Shown piece by piece: positions 53,552 through 62,229 of a DNA stretch of 64,000 nt. The DNA comes from Thiotrichales bacterium (lineage in GTDB: Bacteria > Pseudomonadota > Gammaproteobacteria > HK1): positions 62,001 through 126,000 of the forward strand of contig JAPOSC010000065.1 in assembly GCA_026709935.1 (NCBI GenBank), in the 5' to 3' direction. Below the pieces are notes generated by a model. That model was not told the DNA's origin. It saw nothing but the letters and a program-made list of their open reading frames with translations, and made no database searches. The translations under genes were made by a program, and so were the position numbers. Within the stretch, counting starts at the first letter, position 1; the number at the start of each line of letters is the position of its first letter.

Positions 53552-54067
53552 TCACTTCCTCGGAGTCAGCACCATCGACAGGCGCCGGCCTTCCATTCTC
53601 GGATACTGCTCGATCTTCGCCAAATCCTGAAGATCCGCCTCCACCCGCTTGAGGAGTTTCGCTCCGAGATCCTGGTGGCGCATCTCCCGGCCGCGGAACC
53701 AAAGCGTCACCTTCGTCTTGTCTCCGTGCGACAGGAATCGCTTCAGGTTGCGAAGCTTCGTCTGGTAGTCGGCTTCTTCCGTCCCGGGACGGAACTTGAT
53801 CTCCTTGACCTGTACGTTCGCCTGCTTCTTTCTGGCGGCCGTCCGACGTTTGTTCTGCTGGAAAAGGAACTTTCCGAAGTCCATCAGCCGACAGACCGGA
53901 GGCTCCGCGTTGGGCGAGATTTCCACCAAGTCGAGCCCTGCCTCTTCGGCGGCGTTCAGTGCGTCGGCACGGTCAACGATACCGACTTGCTCTCCACCAT
54001 CCGATATGAGACGCACTGTCTCGGCGAGAATTTCGCCGTTGACACGATTTCGTTTTTCCGCGGCGAT
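53552..54067 (-). CDS. infC: Translation initiation factor IF-3 with likely ATC start
   Basis: IF-3 discriminates the initiation codon and keeps subunits apart. The track ORF begins at an internal GTG, but the same frame continues upstream as [17 protein letters not shown], which aligns with the IF-3 N-terminus (E. coli has GGKRVQTARPNRINGEI). No ATG, GTG or TTG precedes it; ATC at 54067 lies 9 nt after GGAG. IF-3 genes famously use rare starts (ATT in E. coli) for autoregulation. The 171-aa length fits. The conserved core [28 protein letters not shown] and [26 protein letters not shown] is intact. thrS is not upstream here. Confidence 0.93.
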   Translation of the reverse strand: MAAEKRNRVNGEILAETVRLISDGGEQVGIVDRADALNAAEEAGLDLVEISPNAEPPVCRLMDFGKFLFQQNKRRTAARKKQANVQVKEIKFRPGTEEADYQTKLRNLKRFLSHGDKTKVTLWFRGREMRHQDLGAKLLKRVEADLQDLAKIEQYPRMEGRRLSMVLTPRK

Positions 54068-54274
54068 CTCTATCGTCTCCAGAATTGGCTCGCAAGTTCG
54101 GGATGACAGGACATCAAGCGCTCCCGCTCGGACTCTTCACCCGTTCCGCCGACATCCGTCAATGGACGGGACCGGACGTAGCCAAGCCCCGAATCCGGAG
54201 GATTCAATCGGTGAATTCTACGAGGGACAGGGAATGTACTCAAGACTTCCATTCCGAGCGTGCCGTCGTGCAGG

Positions 54275-54349
54275 TGGTAGGCGCGAGTGGGATTGAACCA
54301 CCGACCCCCACGATGTCAACGTGGTGCTCTACCACTGAGCTACGCGCCT
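54275..54349 (-). tRNA. tRNA-Val (GAC anticodon)
   Basis: The minus strand folds with acceptor AGGCGCG/CGCGCCT, D arm GCTC/GAGC, anticodon arm CCACG-TTGACAT-CGTGG (anticodon GAC), TFC arm GGTGG-TTCAATC-CCACT, discriminator A and encoded CCA (75 nt). It lies between uvrB and infC on the same strand. The 207-bp gap between it and infC presumably contains the infC promoter. Confidence 0.97.
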
Positions 54350-54434
54350 GTCGAGGCGCGGACGATACCGAGTCGCACCAGTGCCCGCAAGCGTTCCATC
54401 ACCTGCTCCACCACCTGCTCTTTCGACCGTTCCA

Positions 54435-56450
54435 TCAACCATTGGCCGCCAGTCCTCGATCGCGCAGATCCTGCATCCGATCACGCACCAGCGCCGCCTC
54501 CTCGAACTCCAGATTCGCAGCGTGACGGTACATCTGTTGTTCGAGCTTTCGCAGGCGCGCGGCGAACACCGCGGGCGGCATCTTTTCGTACTCGCCAGGC
54601 GATTCCGCGACCCGCGCCGGGCGGCGCGGCGAGCCGCCCCCCCCCGCGCGGGCGCCTTCCATGATGTCCGCGACCGCTTTCCGGATTCCCTTCGGGGTGA
54701 TTCCGTACTTCTGGTTGAACGCAATCTGCCGGTCGCGGCGCCGGTTCGTCTCCTCGATGGCGCGCTGCATCGAGCCGGTCACGTTGTCCGCGTAGAGAAT
54801 CGCGGTGCCGTTGATGTTCCGGGCGGCCCTTCCGATGGTCTGGATCAGCGAGCGCTCGGAACGCAGGAATCCCTCCTTGTCCGCATCCAGAATCGCCACC
54901 AGAGACACTTCCGGCATGTCCAGGCCCTCGCGCAGCAGATTGATTCCCACGAGCACATCGAACTTGCCGAGACGGAGATCGCGGATGATCTCGACTCGCT
55001 CCACGGTGTCGATGTCGGAGTGCAGATATCGCACCCGCACCTCATGCTCGGCCAGGTATTCGGTGAGATCCTCGGCCATCCTCTTCGTCAGCGTCGTCAC
55101 CAGCACCCGGTCACCGGCGCGGGCGCGGCGGTGAATCTCCGAGAGAAGATCGTCGACCTGCGTCGACGCGCCGCGCACCTCCACCCTGGGGTCGATCAGA
55201 CCGGTGGGACGCACGACCTGCTCCACGACCTCGCCGGCATGCGATTCCTCGTACGGCCCGGGCGTTGCCGACACGAAGATGGTCTGCGGAGCCATTCGCT
55301 CGAACTCGTCGAACCGCAGGGGTCGGTTGTCGAGGGCCGAGGGAAGTCGGAAACCATACTCGACCAGGGTTTCCTTGCGCGAGCGGTCGCCGCGGTACAT
55401 TCCGCCGAGCTGGGGCACGGTCACATGGCTTTCGTCGATGAACAGCAGCGCGTCAGCCGGAAGATAGTCGAAGAGGGTCGGGGGCGGTTCTCCCGGCCGG
55501 CGCCCCGAAAGGAAGCGCGAGTAGTTCTCTATCCCCTTGCAGTGGCCAATCTCGGTCATCATCTCGATATCGAACCGGGTCCGCTGTTCGAGTCGCTGCG
55601 CTTCGACGAGACGACTGTCGGCCCGGAGCACGACGAGACGCTCGCGCAGCTCCTCCCTGATCGCTTCGATGGCTTCGAGGACGCGCTCGCGAGGGGTCAC
55701 GTAGTGGCTCTTGGGATACACCGTCAGGCGCGGCACGCGACGGACGACCTCCCCGGTCAGCGGATCGAACCAGCTCAGGTTCTCGATCTCGTCGTCGAAG
55801 AGCTCGATGCGCACGGCATCCCGCTCCGACTCCGCCGGGTACACGTCGATGACCTCGCCGCGAACGCGATACGTACCGCGGCGCAGCTCGACCTCGTTTC
55901 TCGCGTACTGCAAATCCGCGAGCCTGCGCAGGATGAACCGCTGGTCGATCCTCTCCCCGCGTACGAGGTGCAGCACCATCGAGTGGTAGGCGACCGGGTC
56001 GCCGAGACCGTAGATCGAGGACACCGTGGCCACGATGATGCAGTCCCGATGTTCCAGCAGCGCCTTGGTCGCCGACAGCCGCATCTGCTCGATGTGATCG
56101 TTGATCGACGCGTCCTTCTCGATGTACATGTCCGTGGACGGAACGTAGGCCTCGGGCTGGTAGTAGTCATAGTAGGAGACGAAGTACTCGACAGCGTTGT
56201 TCGGGAAAAACTCCCGCATCTCTCCGTAGAGCTGTGCGGCCAGAGTCTTGTTGGGCGCGAGCACCAGCGCGGGCCGCCCTACCCTCTCGATGACTTTCGC
56301 CATCGTGAACGTCTTGCCAGAACCGGTGACGCCGAGCAAAGTCTGGTGAGCGAGCCCGGAATCGATCCCTTCGATGAGCTGTTCGATGGCGGTGGGTTGA
56401 TCGCCGGCCGCAGCGAATTCGGAGACGACCGCGAAGGGATGAGAGATCAT
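54435..56450 (-). CDS. uvrB: Excinuclease ABC subunit UvrB
   Basis: UvrB is the DNA-damage-verifying helicase-like subunit of UvrABC. ATG 56450 ([12 protein letters not shown]) begins the conserved region; the track extension runs into tRNA-Asn. The 671-aa protein shows Walker A in [17 protein letters not shown], the beta-hairpin [25 protein letters not shown], the DESH motif in [25 protein letters not shown], helicase motifs V and VI ([51 protein letters not shown]) and a C-terminal UVR coiled coil ([26 protein letters not shown]). Confidence 0.97.
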   Translation of the reverse strand: MISHPFAVVSEFAAAGDQPTAIEQLIEGIDSGLAHQTLLGVTGSGKTFTMAKVIERVGRPALVLAPNKTLAAQLYGEMREFFPNNAVEYFVSYYDYYQPEAYVPSTDMYIEKDASINDHIEQMRLSATKALLEHRDCIIVATVSSIYGLGDPVAYHSMVLHLVRGERIDQRFILRRLADLQYARNEVELRRGTYRVRGEVIDVYPAESERDAVRIELFDDEIENLSWFDPLTGEVVRRVPRLTVYPKSHYVTPRERVLEAIEAIREELRERLVVLRADSRLVEAQRLEQRTRFDIEMMTEIGHCKGIENYSRFLSGRRPGEPPPTLFDYLPADALLFIDESHVTVPQLGGMYRGDRSRKETLVEYGFRLPSALDNRPLRFDEFERMAPQTIFVSATPGPYEESHAGEVVEQVVRPTGLIDPRVEVRGASTQVDDLLSEIHRRARAGDRVLVTTLTKRMAEDLTEYLAEHEVRVRYLHSDIDTVERVEIIRDLRLGKFDVLVGINLLREGLDMPEVSLVAILDADKEGFLRSERSLIQTIGRAARNINGTAILYADNVTGSMQRAIEETNRRRDRQIAFNQKYGITPKGIRKAVADIMEGARAGGGGSPRRPARVAESPGEYEKMPPAVFAARLRKLEQQMYRHAANLEFEEAALVRDRMQDLRDRGLAANG

Positions 56451-56534
56451 GCATGTACACTCTGAATCGTGGCTTCGTGTTGGGCGATTCGTTGACCGAC
56501 TTCCACCCGCCGCGTAGCATACGCGCCTTCCCAT

Positions 56535-56610
56535 TCCCCGGTAGCTCAGTCGGTAGAGCGGGTGACTGTTAATCACTAGGTCGGCGGTTCGAGCCCGTCC
56601 CGGGGAGCCA
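56535..56610 (+). tRNA. tRNA-Asn (GTT anticodon)
   Basis: The plus strand folds as acceptor TCCCCGG/CCGGGGA, D arm GCTC/GAGC, anticodon arm GGTGA-CTGTTAA-TCACT (anticodon GTT), TFC arm GGCGG-TTCGAGC-CCGTC, discriminator G and encoded CCA. It is 76 nt. It is divergent from uvrB; the following hypothetical ORF starts 86 bp downstream. No att-type duplicate of its 3' end was seen. Confidence 0.97.
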
Positions 56611-56695
56611 AGAAAAACAAGCAGTTACGATCACTTCGGAAATCGTCACCGGTCAACAGAGATCACTCACCTGGCACGCCGGCAAGGACGGCCAG

Positions 56696-56929
56696 ATGCC
56701 TTTCGACACTCCGATGACCTTCGGCGGCCGGCTGGCGGAGATCTCGGGGTTTGCGTTACTGCACTTCCACCTGCGGGTGCTCGGGCAGCTCGCAACCGGG
56801 CACTACACCGACACCATGGAGAGCGTCGCCCTCGCGGGGGAGCTTCGGAAGATGACCCGGAACGCCCGGGTGTTCCTCGCGATCTACGCCGGTATCGGCG
56901 TCGCGGCGGCAACGGCACACCGGACATGA
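56696..56929 (+). CDS. Hypothetical protein upstream of the DddP-like M24 gene
   Basis: A 77-aa ORF with a Shine-Dalgarno-like AAGGA 7 nt before ATG 56696 and a 4-bp ATGA overlap with the M24 gene, both of which support real translation. The sequence MPFDTPMTFGGRLAEISGFALLHFHLRVLG is partly amphipathic; the C-terminal AGELRKMTRNARVFLAIYAGIGVAAATAHRT has a hydrophobic end that could be a membrane helix. I do not recognise a family. The frame is also open upstream towards tRNA-Asn without a start codon. It may be a small partner of the M24 protein or a gene remnant. Confidence 0.5.
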   Translation: MPFDTPMTFGGRLAEISGFALLHFHLRVLGQLATGHYTDTMESVALAGELRKMTRNARVFLAIYAGIGVAAATAHRT

Positions 56930-58224
56930 ACCCCGCCGTCGACTACGGACGGCCGTTCCCGGCCCGACCGCGGCCACTGACACTGGAACAGGCGGCCCAA
57001 GTCACGCCGCCGGCGCAGGCCGTCGATACCGAGGGGACGATCGACGTGCCGCGCATGCGCGCGTACCGGCAGCACCGGTTGCGCGAGCAGATCGAGGCTC
57101 AGGGCTTCGATGCCCTGATCCTGGTGGAACCACTCTCGATCCGCTATGCGACCGGGGTGCGCAACTGCGCCCTCTTCCAGATGCACATCCAGGCGGGATA
57201 TCTGTTCGTCCCGGCCGACGGTCCGGTGGTCTACTTCGACAGCAGCCCGGGCCGCGAGACCGGGGCGGAACTCGAAACCATCGACGAGATACGCGACGAC
57301 CTGCTGCCGCTGTCCCGCATGTTCGCCGGTGATCGCCAGCCGGAATGGGCCGATAAGTGGGCGGCCCAGATGGCCGACCTGATACATCGACACTGCGGGT
57401 CTGCGGCGACGGTCGGGCTGGAGCGGGCGGGCGCCAGTGCCCAGCAGGCCCTGGAACGCGAGGGCTTCCGCGTCGTCGATGCGGCCCCCGCGCTCGCGCA
57501 CGCCCGCAAGCTCAAGTCCCCGGAGGAGATCCTGGCCATGAACCTGGTCCAGGCGGTGGCCGAGGACGGGATGACCCGCATGCGCGAACACTTGCGCAGC
57601 GGCGTGAGCGAGCAGGCGCTGTGGGCGCACATGTGGATGGCGCTGATCGAGGGCGGCGGCGAGTGGATCGACTACCGGCTGATGGCCTCGGGCGAGCGCA
57701 CCAATCCCTGGCAGCAGGAAGCCTCTTCGCGCACCGTCCGCGCCGGCGACCTGGTGGTCTTCGACTGCGGGATGGTGGGTCCGTTCAGCTACGGTGCCGA
57801 CGTCTCGCGGGCCTGGCACTGCGGTCCCGGAAAGCCCTCGGACTACCAGAGGAAGCTCTACACCCTGGCGTGGAACGAGGTGATGCACAACACCGAACTC
57901 ATGCAGCCGGGCGCAAGCTTCCGCGAGATCGTCGAGCGCCGCTACATCCAGAAGCAGGGCTTCGGCGACCAGCCCTATCCGTGCCTGGCGCACGGGCTCG
58001 GAATGGCCGACGAGTGGCCGGTGATCTACTACCCGGTGGACGCGAAGTTCGACTACGACGGAACCCTTGAGCCGGGCATGGTGATGTGCGTTGAAAGCTA
58101 TGTGGGGGAAGTCGGCGGCCGGGAGGGAGTAAAGCTTGAGAATCAGTGTCTGGTGACCGAGACCGGCCCTGTCGTGCTGTCACGGTATCCGTTCGAGGAC
58201 GAGCTGCTGAGCCGGGAGATCTGA
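56926..58224 (+). CDS. M24 (creatinase/aminopeptidase P) family protein, DddP-like
   Basis: The 432-aa protein has the creatinase-like N-terminal domain (MRAYRQHRLREQIEAQGFDALILVEPLSIRYATGVRN) and a pita-bread C-terminal domain. Segments GGGEWIDYRLMASGERTNPW, VVFDCGMVGPFSYGADVSRAW, LAHGLGMADEWPVIYYPVD and MVMCVESYVGEVGGREGVKLENQCL closely resemble DddP, the M24-type DMSP lyase, and keep the metal-ligand pattern D, D, H, E, E. Family members also include creatinase and Xaa-Pro peptidases, so DMSP cleavage is only a hypothesis. It is coupled to the upstream hypothetical gene and faces the GcvT-SHMT fusion. Confidence 0.82.
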   Translation: MNPAVDYGRPFPARPRPLTLEQAAQVTPPAQAVDTEGTIDVPRMRAYRQHRLREQIEAQGFDALILVEPLSIRYATGVRNCALFQMHIQAGYLFVPADGPVVYFDSSPGRETGAELETIDEIRDDLLPLSRMFAGDRQPEWADKWAAQMADLIHRHCGSAATVGLERAGASAQQALEREGFRVVDAAPALAHARKLKSPEEILAMNLVQAVAEDGMTRMREHLRSGVSEQALWAHMWMALIEGGGEWIDYRLMASGERTNPWQQEASSRTVRAGDLVVFDCGMVGPFSYGADVSRAWHCGPGKPSDYQRKLYTLAWNEVMHNTELMQPGASFREIVERRYIQKQGFGDQPYPCLAHGLGMADEWPVIYYPVDAKFDYDGTLEPGMVMCVESYVGEVGGREGVKLENQCLVTETGPVVLSRYPFEDELLSREI

Positions 58225-58351
58225 CAGAGCGCATCATGAGCCCGGCAGGCCGCTCTCGCTGATTCGCGCTCGCGCCCGGCCGTCGGCGAAATGTGCGAGC
58301 CAAGCTCGCGACGGCGTCTCGTCGGTCGCGGGCGAAACAGGGAGGCGAACC

Positions 58352-58435
58352 ATGAACGACTGGATCCGCGTCTGCGCCGCGGACGACATCGACGAAATTG
58401 ACGCGGCAACGGCGGTGCCCCCTCCGATTCCCTGA
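58352..58435 (+). pseudogene. N-terminal stub of a MocE-like Rieske ferredoxin
   Basis: An ATG with a strong AGGGAGG ribosome site opens a 27-codon frame MNDWIRVCAADDIDEIDAAT, then AVPPPIP and TGA. The N-terminus W-I-x-V-C-A-x-D-D-I-D matches the beginning of MocE/NirD-type Rieske [2Fe-2S] ferredoxins, which then continue for about 80 residues with CxH...CxxH ligands. Nothing of that follows in any frame before 58465, so this looks like a truncated or deleted gene whose translation start remains. The rest of the 240-bp gap shows no gene. Confidence 0.5.
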
Positions 58436-58464
58436 TTGTCGTCCGCCGGCTCCCGCTCCGGCGG

Positions 58465-61131
58465 TCACCGCGCGTAACGCATTCGCGTGAACCGCTGGCG
58501 GAACCGGATCACCTCCTCGCGCCGCGCCCCCGGATCTGCCGAGTCCGCGGAGTCCGGTTCGCGCAGGATGCTTGCCATGAGCTCCGCGAGTGCCCCGAAG
58601 TCCGCCTCGTTCATGCCGAAGCGGGTCATCTCCTGAGTGCCGAGGCGGATGCCCGAGGCGGCGGCGAAGCTGGCATCGTCGTAAAACGCCTGCGGATTGG
58701 TAATGATGTTGTTCTGCTCGAGCCGCGAGGCCATTTCTCCGCCCGACCCTGGCGCACCGCGCACGAGGACCTGATGGGTGTCGGTGTAGCCGTTGTCCGC
58801 ATCGCCCTCGATCGCGAGTCCACGCTCCGCGAGAGCGACGGCGAAGGCCCTGGCGTTGCGGATGACCTGCGGCTGGTACTCGTCGCGATAGCGGATCATC
58901 TCGTAGGTCGCTCCGAGCAGACCGAGCAGGGTTCCGAGGTGATGGTTGCTGACATGGCCGGGAAACGTCCGCGACCGCACGAACCGCCAGAACTCCTCGA
59001 AGGCGTGGCCGGGCACGATGTTGCTCAGGATCACGCCCCGCTGAGGGCCGAAGAACGTCTTGTGTGTCGAGCCGGTGACCAGATCGGCCCCCTCGGCCAG
59101 CGGATCCTGAAAGTACTCTCCCAGCAGGCCAAGGACATGAGCGCCGTCGTACATCACGAGCGGCCGCTCGGGGTTGTCGACGCCGAACTCGGAGTGGACG
59201 AACTCGACGATCTCCCTCACCGGCTCGGGGTGGATGATCACGCTGCGCCCGAAGACGATGAGGTCCGGCCGGCCTTCGGCGATGAGGGCCATGGTCGCCT
59301 CGGCGTCGATCGCGTGGGGGAGGTCCGCTCTCGGCACGAAGCGGTCCACCGCGGGCGCCTCGGTCCTGGGGTCGTGGGCGATGTAGTTCTTCAGCGCTCC
59401 GCCCACCTGCGCGCTCAGGTGGCCGCCCTTGTTGAGATCGTGGACGAGTAACCGTCGCAGCGGCTGGGGCGTGCGGCGGCCGCGGTGCCGGTTGCGGAAC
59501 TGCTTCAGCGCGTCGTAGACGGTGTCGTTGGCCATCTGTCCGCTGATGACCCGCACCTCGGCGTCCTCGCAGCCGAACAGGGTGCGCAGCGCTGCAACCA
59601 GCTCCTCTTCCTTTTCCATGCTGAAGGCGGTGCCCTTGTAGTACCGCACGTCCTCGGAATTCACCCCGAGGGCCCGGAGGTGGTTGTGCTCGTTGTAGCG
59701 CCCCGCCGGATCGGTCGCGCACAGGCGCTCCACGAACTCTGACACGCAGTTCTCGGAGGGAATGAGGTTGATGCACTCGGTGCGCCGCCAGCGATGGTTG
59801 CGTTCCGCCTGCGCCGCGAGATCCGCCGCCAGCGCCTCGACCTGCGCTGGCACTGTGCGTCCCCGTTCGGCGGGGGGTTCGAAGCCGCGGAACGGCCGCA
59901 CGAATGGCGCAACCGGCCACGTGTTGCGCTCCACGATCTCGGCGGTCATGGCATTGCCCCGGCCGTCGAGTACCTCGACGTGGAGCGGTTCGTCACTGCG
60001 CGGCAAGAGATCCGAACGCAGTAGTGCAAGCCCGATCGGACGCAGCATGTGGTCGCGGCCGGGTGTCGCCGAGATCCCTTCGCCCTCGAATACGGGGTAC
60101 GGCACGGTTGTGCCCGACGTGATCCATCCCGCGTCCTCGCCCCGCCAGGTCACCCGGTAGCCCTGGCGCAACGGCCGGCGGCCGCCGAAGACCGCGACCG
60201 GCTGCACCAGATGCGTCAGGCGCCGCCCGGCCGCCGGGGTGTCGAGCTCCCGCCTGCGAATCAGCTCGTATTCTTCACGCTGCGCCCTCAACGCCGCGCC
60301 CCCGACGAAGTCGCACTCCTCGTCGGTCCGTACCGCGAACCGTGCCAGCGAGTTCGCAAACAGCGGAATATCACCACCGTCGGGGCCCGGACCAAGCTCG
60401 TGCCCGTACAGCGGCAACCCCGCTTCCAGGCGCAGCGAGTCCCGCGCTCCGAGCCCGACCGGAGTGGCGCCGGCCTCGACGAGCCGCTCCCACAGCCGCG
60501 CCGCCACGACGCTCTCCGGAAAAAGCTCGAAGCAGACGGTCTCACCCGTATAGCCGGTTCTCGCGACGGTCAGCGGGCGACCCTCGAAGTCGACAATCGA
60601 GATCCGGTTGCGCTTGTTCTCCGGCAGCGTTCGAGGATCGATCAGGCGCGAGAGCGCGTCTTCGGCGCTCGGACCCTGAAGCGAGATCATCGCGAGTTCC
60701 GCGCTCTCGTCGACCAGACGCAAGCCGCTATCGGGAAGATGTCGTTCGAGCCAGTCCCGGTCCGCAGCACGATTTCCGGCATTGACCACGAGCAGGAAGT
60801 CGTCGCGACCGAGCCGATAGAGGTAGGCGTCGTCGATACACCCGCCGGTCTCGTTCGCGATGAACGTGTACTGCGCCTGCAGAGGGTCGAGACCGGACGC
60901 GTTGTTGGTGAGGGTTCGCAGCAGAAACGCCTCGGCCTGCGCCCCTGTCACCCGGTAGCGCCCCATGTGGCTCACGTCGAACAGACCGGCGCTCCGGCGG
61001 GTCGCGAGATGCTCGGCGATGATTCCTGTCCGGTACTGCACCGGCATGCTCCAGCCGGCGAAGTCCACCATCTTCCCACCGTGGTCCGCGTGCCAGTCGT
61101 GCAGGACGGTCCTGCTCAGTGGCTCATTCAT
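58465..61131 (-). CDS. GcvT (aminomethyltransferase)-serine hydroxymethyltransferase fusion protein
   Basis: One 888-aa frame joins two folate enzymes. Residues 1 to about 400 are GcvT-like: SRTVLHDWHADHGGKMVDFAGWSMPVQY, LFDVSHMGRYRVTG, the folate-site Asp in NETGGCIDDAYLYRL, and VARTGYTGETVCFELF. From about 430 to the end is SHMT: ECINLIPSENCVS, YYKGTAFSMEKEEELV, DLNKGGHLSAQVGGAL, the PLP pocket YDGAHVLGLLGEYF, the PLP-Lys LVTGSTHKTFFGPQRG, and SGIRLGTQEMTRFG. Catalytic residues of both parts look intact. It could pass methylene-THF directly from a methylated amine or glycine to serine. No gcvH or gcvP is nearby. holB, tmk and mltG lie upstream on the same strand. Confidence 0.93.
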   Translation of the reverse strand: MNEPLSRTVLHDWHADHGGKMVDFAGWSMPVQYRTGIIAEHLATRRSAGLFDVSHMGRYRVTGAQAEAFLLRTLTNNASGLDPLQAQYTFIANETGGCIDDAYLYRLGRDDFLLVVNAGNRAADRDWLERHLPDSGLRLVDESAELAMISLQGPSAEDALSRLIDPRTLPENKRNRISIVDFEGRPLTVARTGYTGETVCFELFPESVVAARLWERLVEAGATPVGLGARDSLRLEAGLPLYGHELGPGPDGGDIPLFANSLARFAVRTDEECDFVGGAALRAQREEYELIRRRELDTPAAGRRLTHLVQPVAVFGGRRPLRQGYRVTWRGEDAGWITSGTTVPYPVFEGEGISATPGRDHMLRPIGLALLRSDLLPRSDEPLHVEVLDGRGNAMTAEIVERNTWPVAPFVRPFRGFEPPAERGRTVPAQVEALAADLAAQAERNHRWRRTECINLIPSENCVSEFVERLCATDPAGRYNEHNHLRALGVNSEDVRYYKGTAFSMEKEEELVAALRTLFGCEDAEVRVISGQMANDTVYDALKQFRNRHRGRRTPQPLRRLLVHDLNKGGHLSAQVGGALKNYIAHDPRTEAPAVDRFVPRADLPHAIDAEATMALIAEGRPDLIVFGRSVIIHPEPVREIVEFVHSEFGVDNPERPLVMYDGAHVLGLLGEYFQDPLAEGADLVTGSTHKTFFGPQRGVILSNIVPGHAFEEFWRFVRSRTFPGHVSNHHLGTLLGLLGATYEMIRYRDEYQPQVIRNARAFAVALAERGLAIEGDADNGYTDTHQVLVRGAPGSGGEMASRLEQNNIITNPQAFYDDASFAAASGIRLGTQEMTRFGMNEADFGALAELMASILREPDSADSADPGARREEVIRFRQRFTRMRYAR

Positions 61132-61266
61132 GAGACATCCTCTCGATGTTTGCCTTCGACCGCCGCCGTGTCCCCGACGCCCGGCAGCGTCGGCACGGCC
61201 CGATCGTCGATGGAGGCGCCGGCCGTTCCACCGGCCGACGAGGGGCCGCCGGTCGTGCGACCCTTG

Positions 61267-62229
61267 TCACGATCCGACCCGGCGCCCCCTGCCCACCTCC
61301 AGGGCAATGCCGAGTGCGAGATGTTCCAGCGCAAGCTGCTCATTGGCGCCGGATCGTGCCAACACCCCGCCCCGAACCTCCAGGCAGCGCTCGAGCATCG
61401 CCAGCCAGGGGGCGAAATGCAGGCTTGCTCCACCGCTCCGAGCGCGTTCGGCGCCGCCCTGCGCGCTCCGGCGCAAGCGTTGCGCGAGGATGTCGGCGAG
61501 CCACCGGGTGACCGTCTCGCGTCCGAACCCCTTCCAGCGTGCCGCCACTGTCATCGGATCGCCACCGGCCAGGATCTCGTCGAGATCACGGTCGAGCGTC
61601 GAACGCACCGCGAGCAGACCGCCTTCTGTCATCTCGACGGCCCCGATCGGAGCGCCACGGGCCAGTTCCAGCGCGGTTTCCGGTTCCGACACCCGACCGC
61701 GCAACCACTCCAGCGCGATCGCGGAGTCCGGGACGGGAAAGTCGATCCTCTGGCAACGGCTGCGGATGGTCGGCAAGAGCTGGGCGTGATTCGACGACAC
61801 GAGAATGAACACCGCGGCGCCGGGTGGCTCCTCCAGAGTCTTCAGGAGCGTATTTGCCGCGTGGCGGTTCATCGCGCCGGCCGGATCGATGACGACCACC
61901 TTCCAGCGGCCGAACCGGGCGGTGAGACCGACCGAATCGATCAGTGCGCGGATCTGGTCCACGACGATCTCGCGGCGATCCGGCGCGAGCCCCACGTCGA
62001 TCCGATCCGGATGGCTGCCCGCCGCGCACAGGCGGCACGACGCACACTCGCCACACGGCGCGGCGTCCGACCCGCACAGCAACATCGCGGCGAGTCGGCT
62101 CGCGAACATCGCCTTGCCGCGGCCGCTTGCACCACGCAGCAGCAGGGCATGCGGCATGCGACCGGACCGGATGCTGCGCTCCATCCACCGCCACTGCGAG
62201 TCATGCCAGGGGAGAGGTTGCGGGATCAC
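61267..62229 (-). CDS. holB: DNA polymerase III subunit delta'
   Basis: The clamp-loader delta' subunit. The 320-aa protein starts IPQPLPWHDSQWRWMERSIRSGRMPHALLLRGASGRGKAMFASRLAAMLLC, has the zinc-binding CGECASCRLCAAGSHPD, AARFGRWKVVVIDPAGAMNRHAANTLLKTLEEPPGAAVFILVSS and the sensor-like LLPTIRSRCQRIDF. Delta' does not need ATPase activity, and the degenerate P-loop GASGRGKA fits that. It overlaps tmk by 4 bp (ATGA), the usual tmk-holB pair. Confidence 0.94.
   Translation of the reverse strand: MIPQPLPWHDSQWRWMERSIRSGRMPHALLLRGASGRGKAMFASRLAAMLLCGSDAAPCGECASCRLCAAGSHPDRIDVGLAPDRREIVVDQIRALIDSVGLTARFGRWKVVVIDPAGAMNRHAANTLLKTLEEPPGAAVFILVSSNHAQLLPTIRSRCQRIDFPVPDSAIALEWLRGRVSEPETALELARGAPIGAVEMTEGGLLAVRSTLDRDLDEILAGGDPMTVAARWKGFGRETVTRWLADILAQRLRRSAQGGAERARSGGASLHFAPWLAMLERCLEVRGGVLARSGANEQLALEHLALGIALEVGRGRRVGS

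Noticed and set aside
54381-56465. 694-aa plus-strand ORF opposite uvrB
   Set aside because: Antisense shadow of uvrB.
56535-56700. Genomic island integrated at tRNA-Asn
   Set aside because: No integrase and no repeat of the tRNA 3' end were seen downstream within the window.
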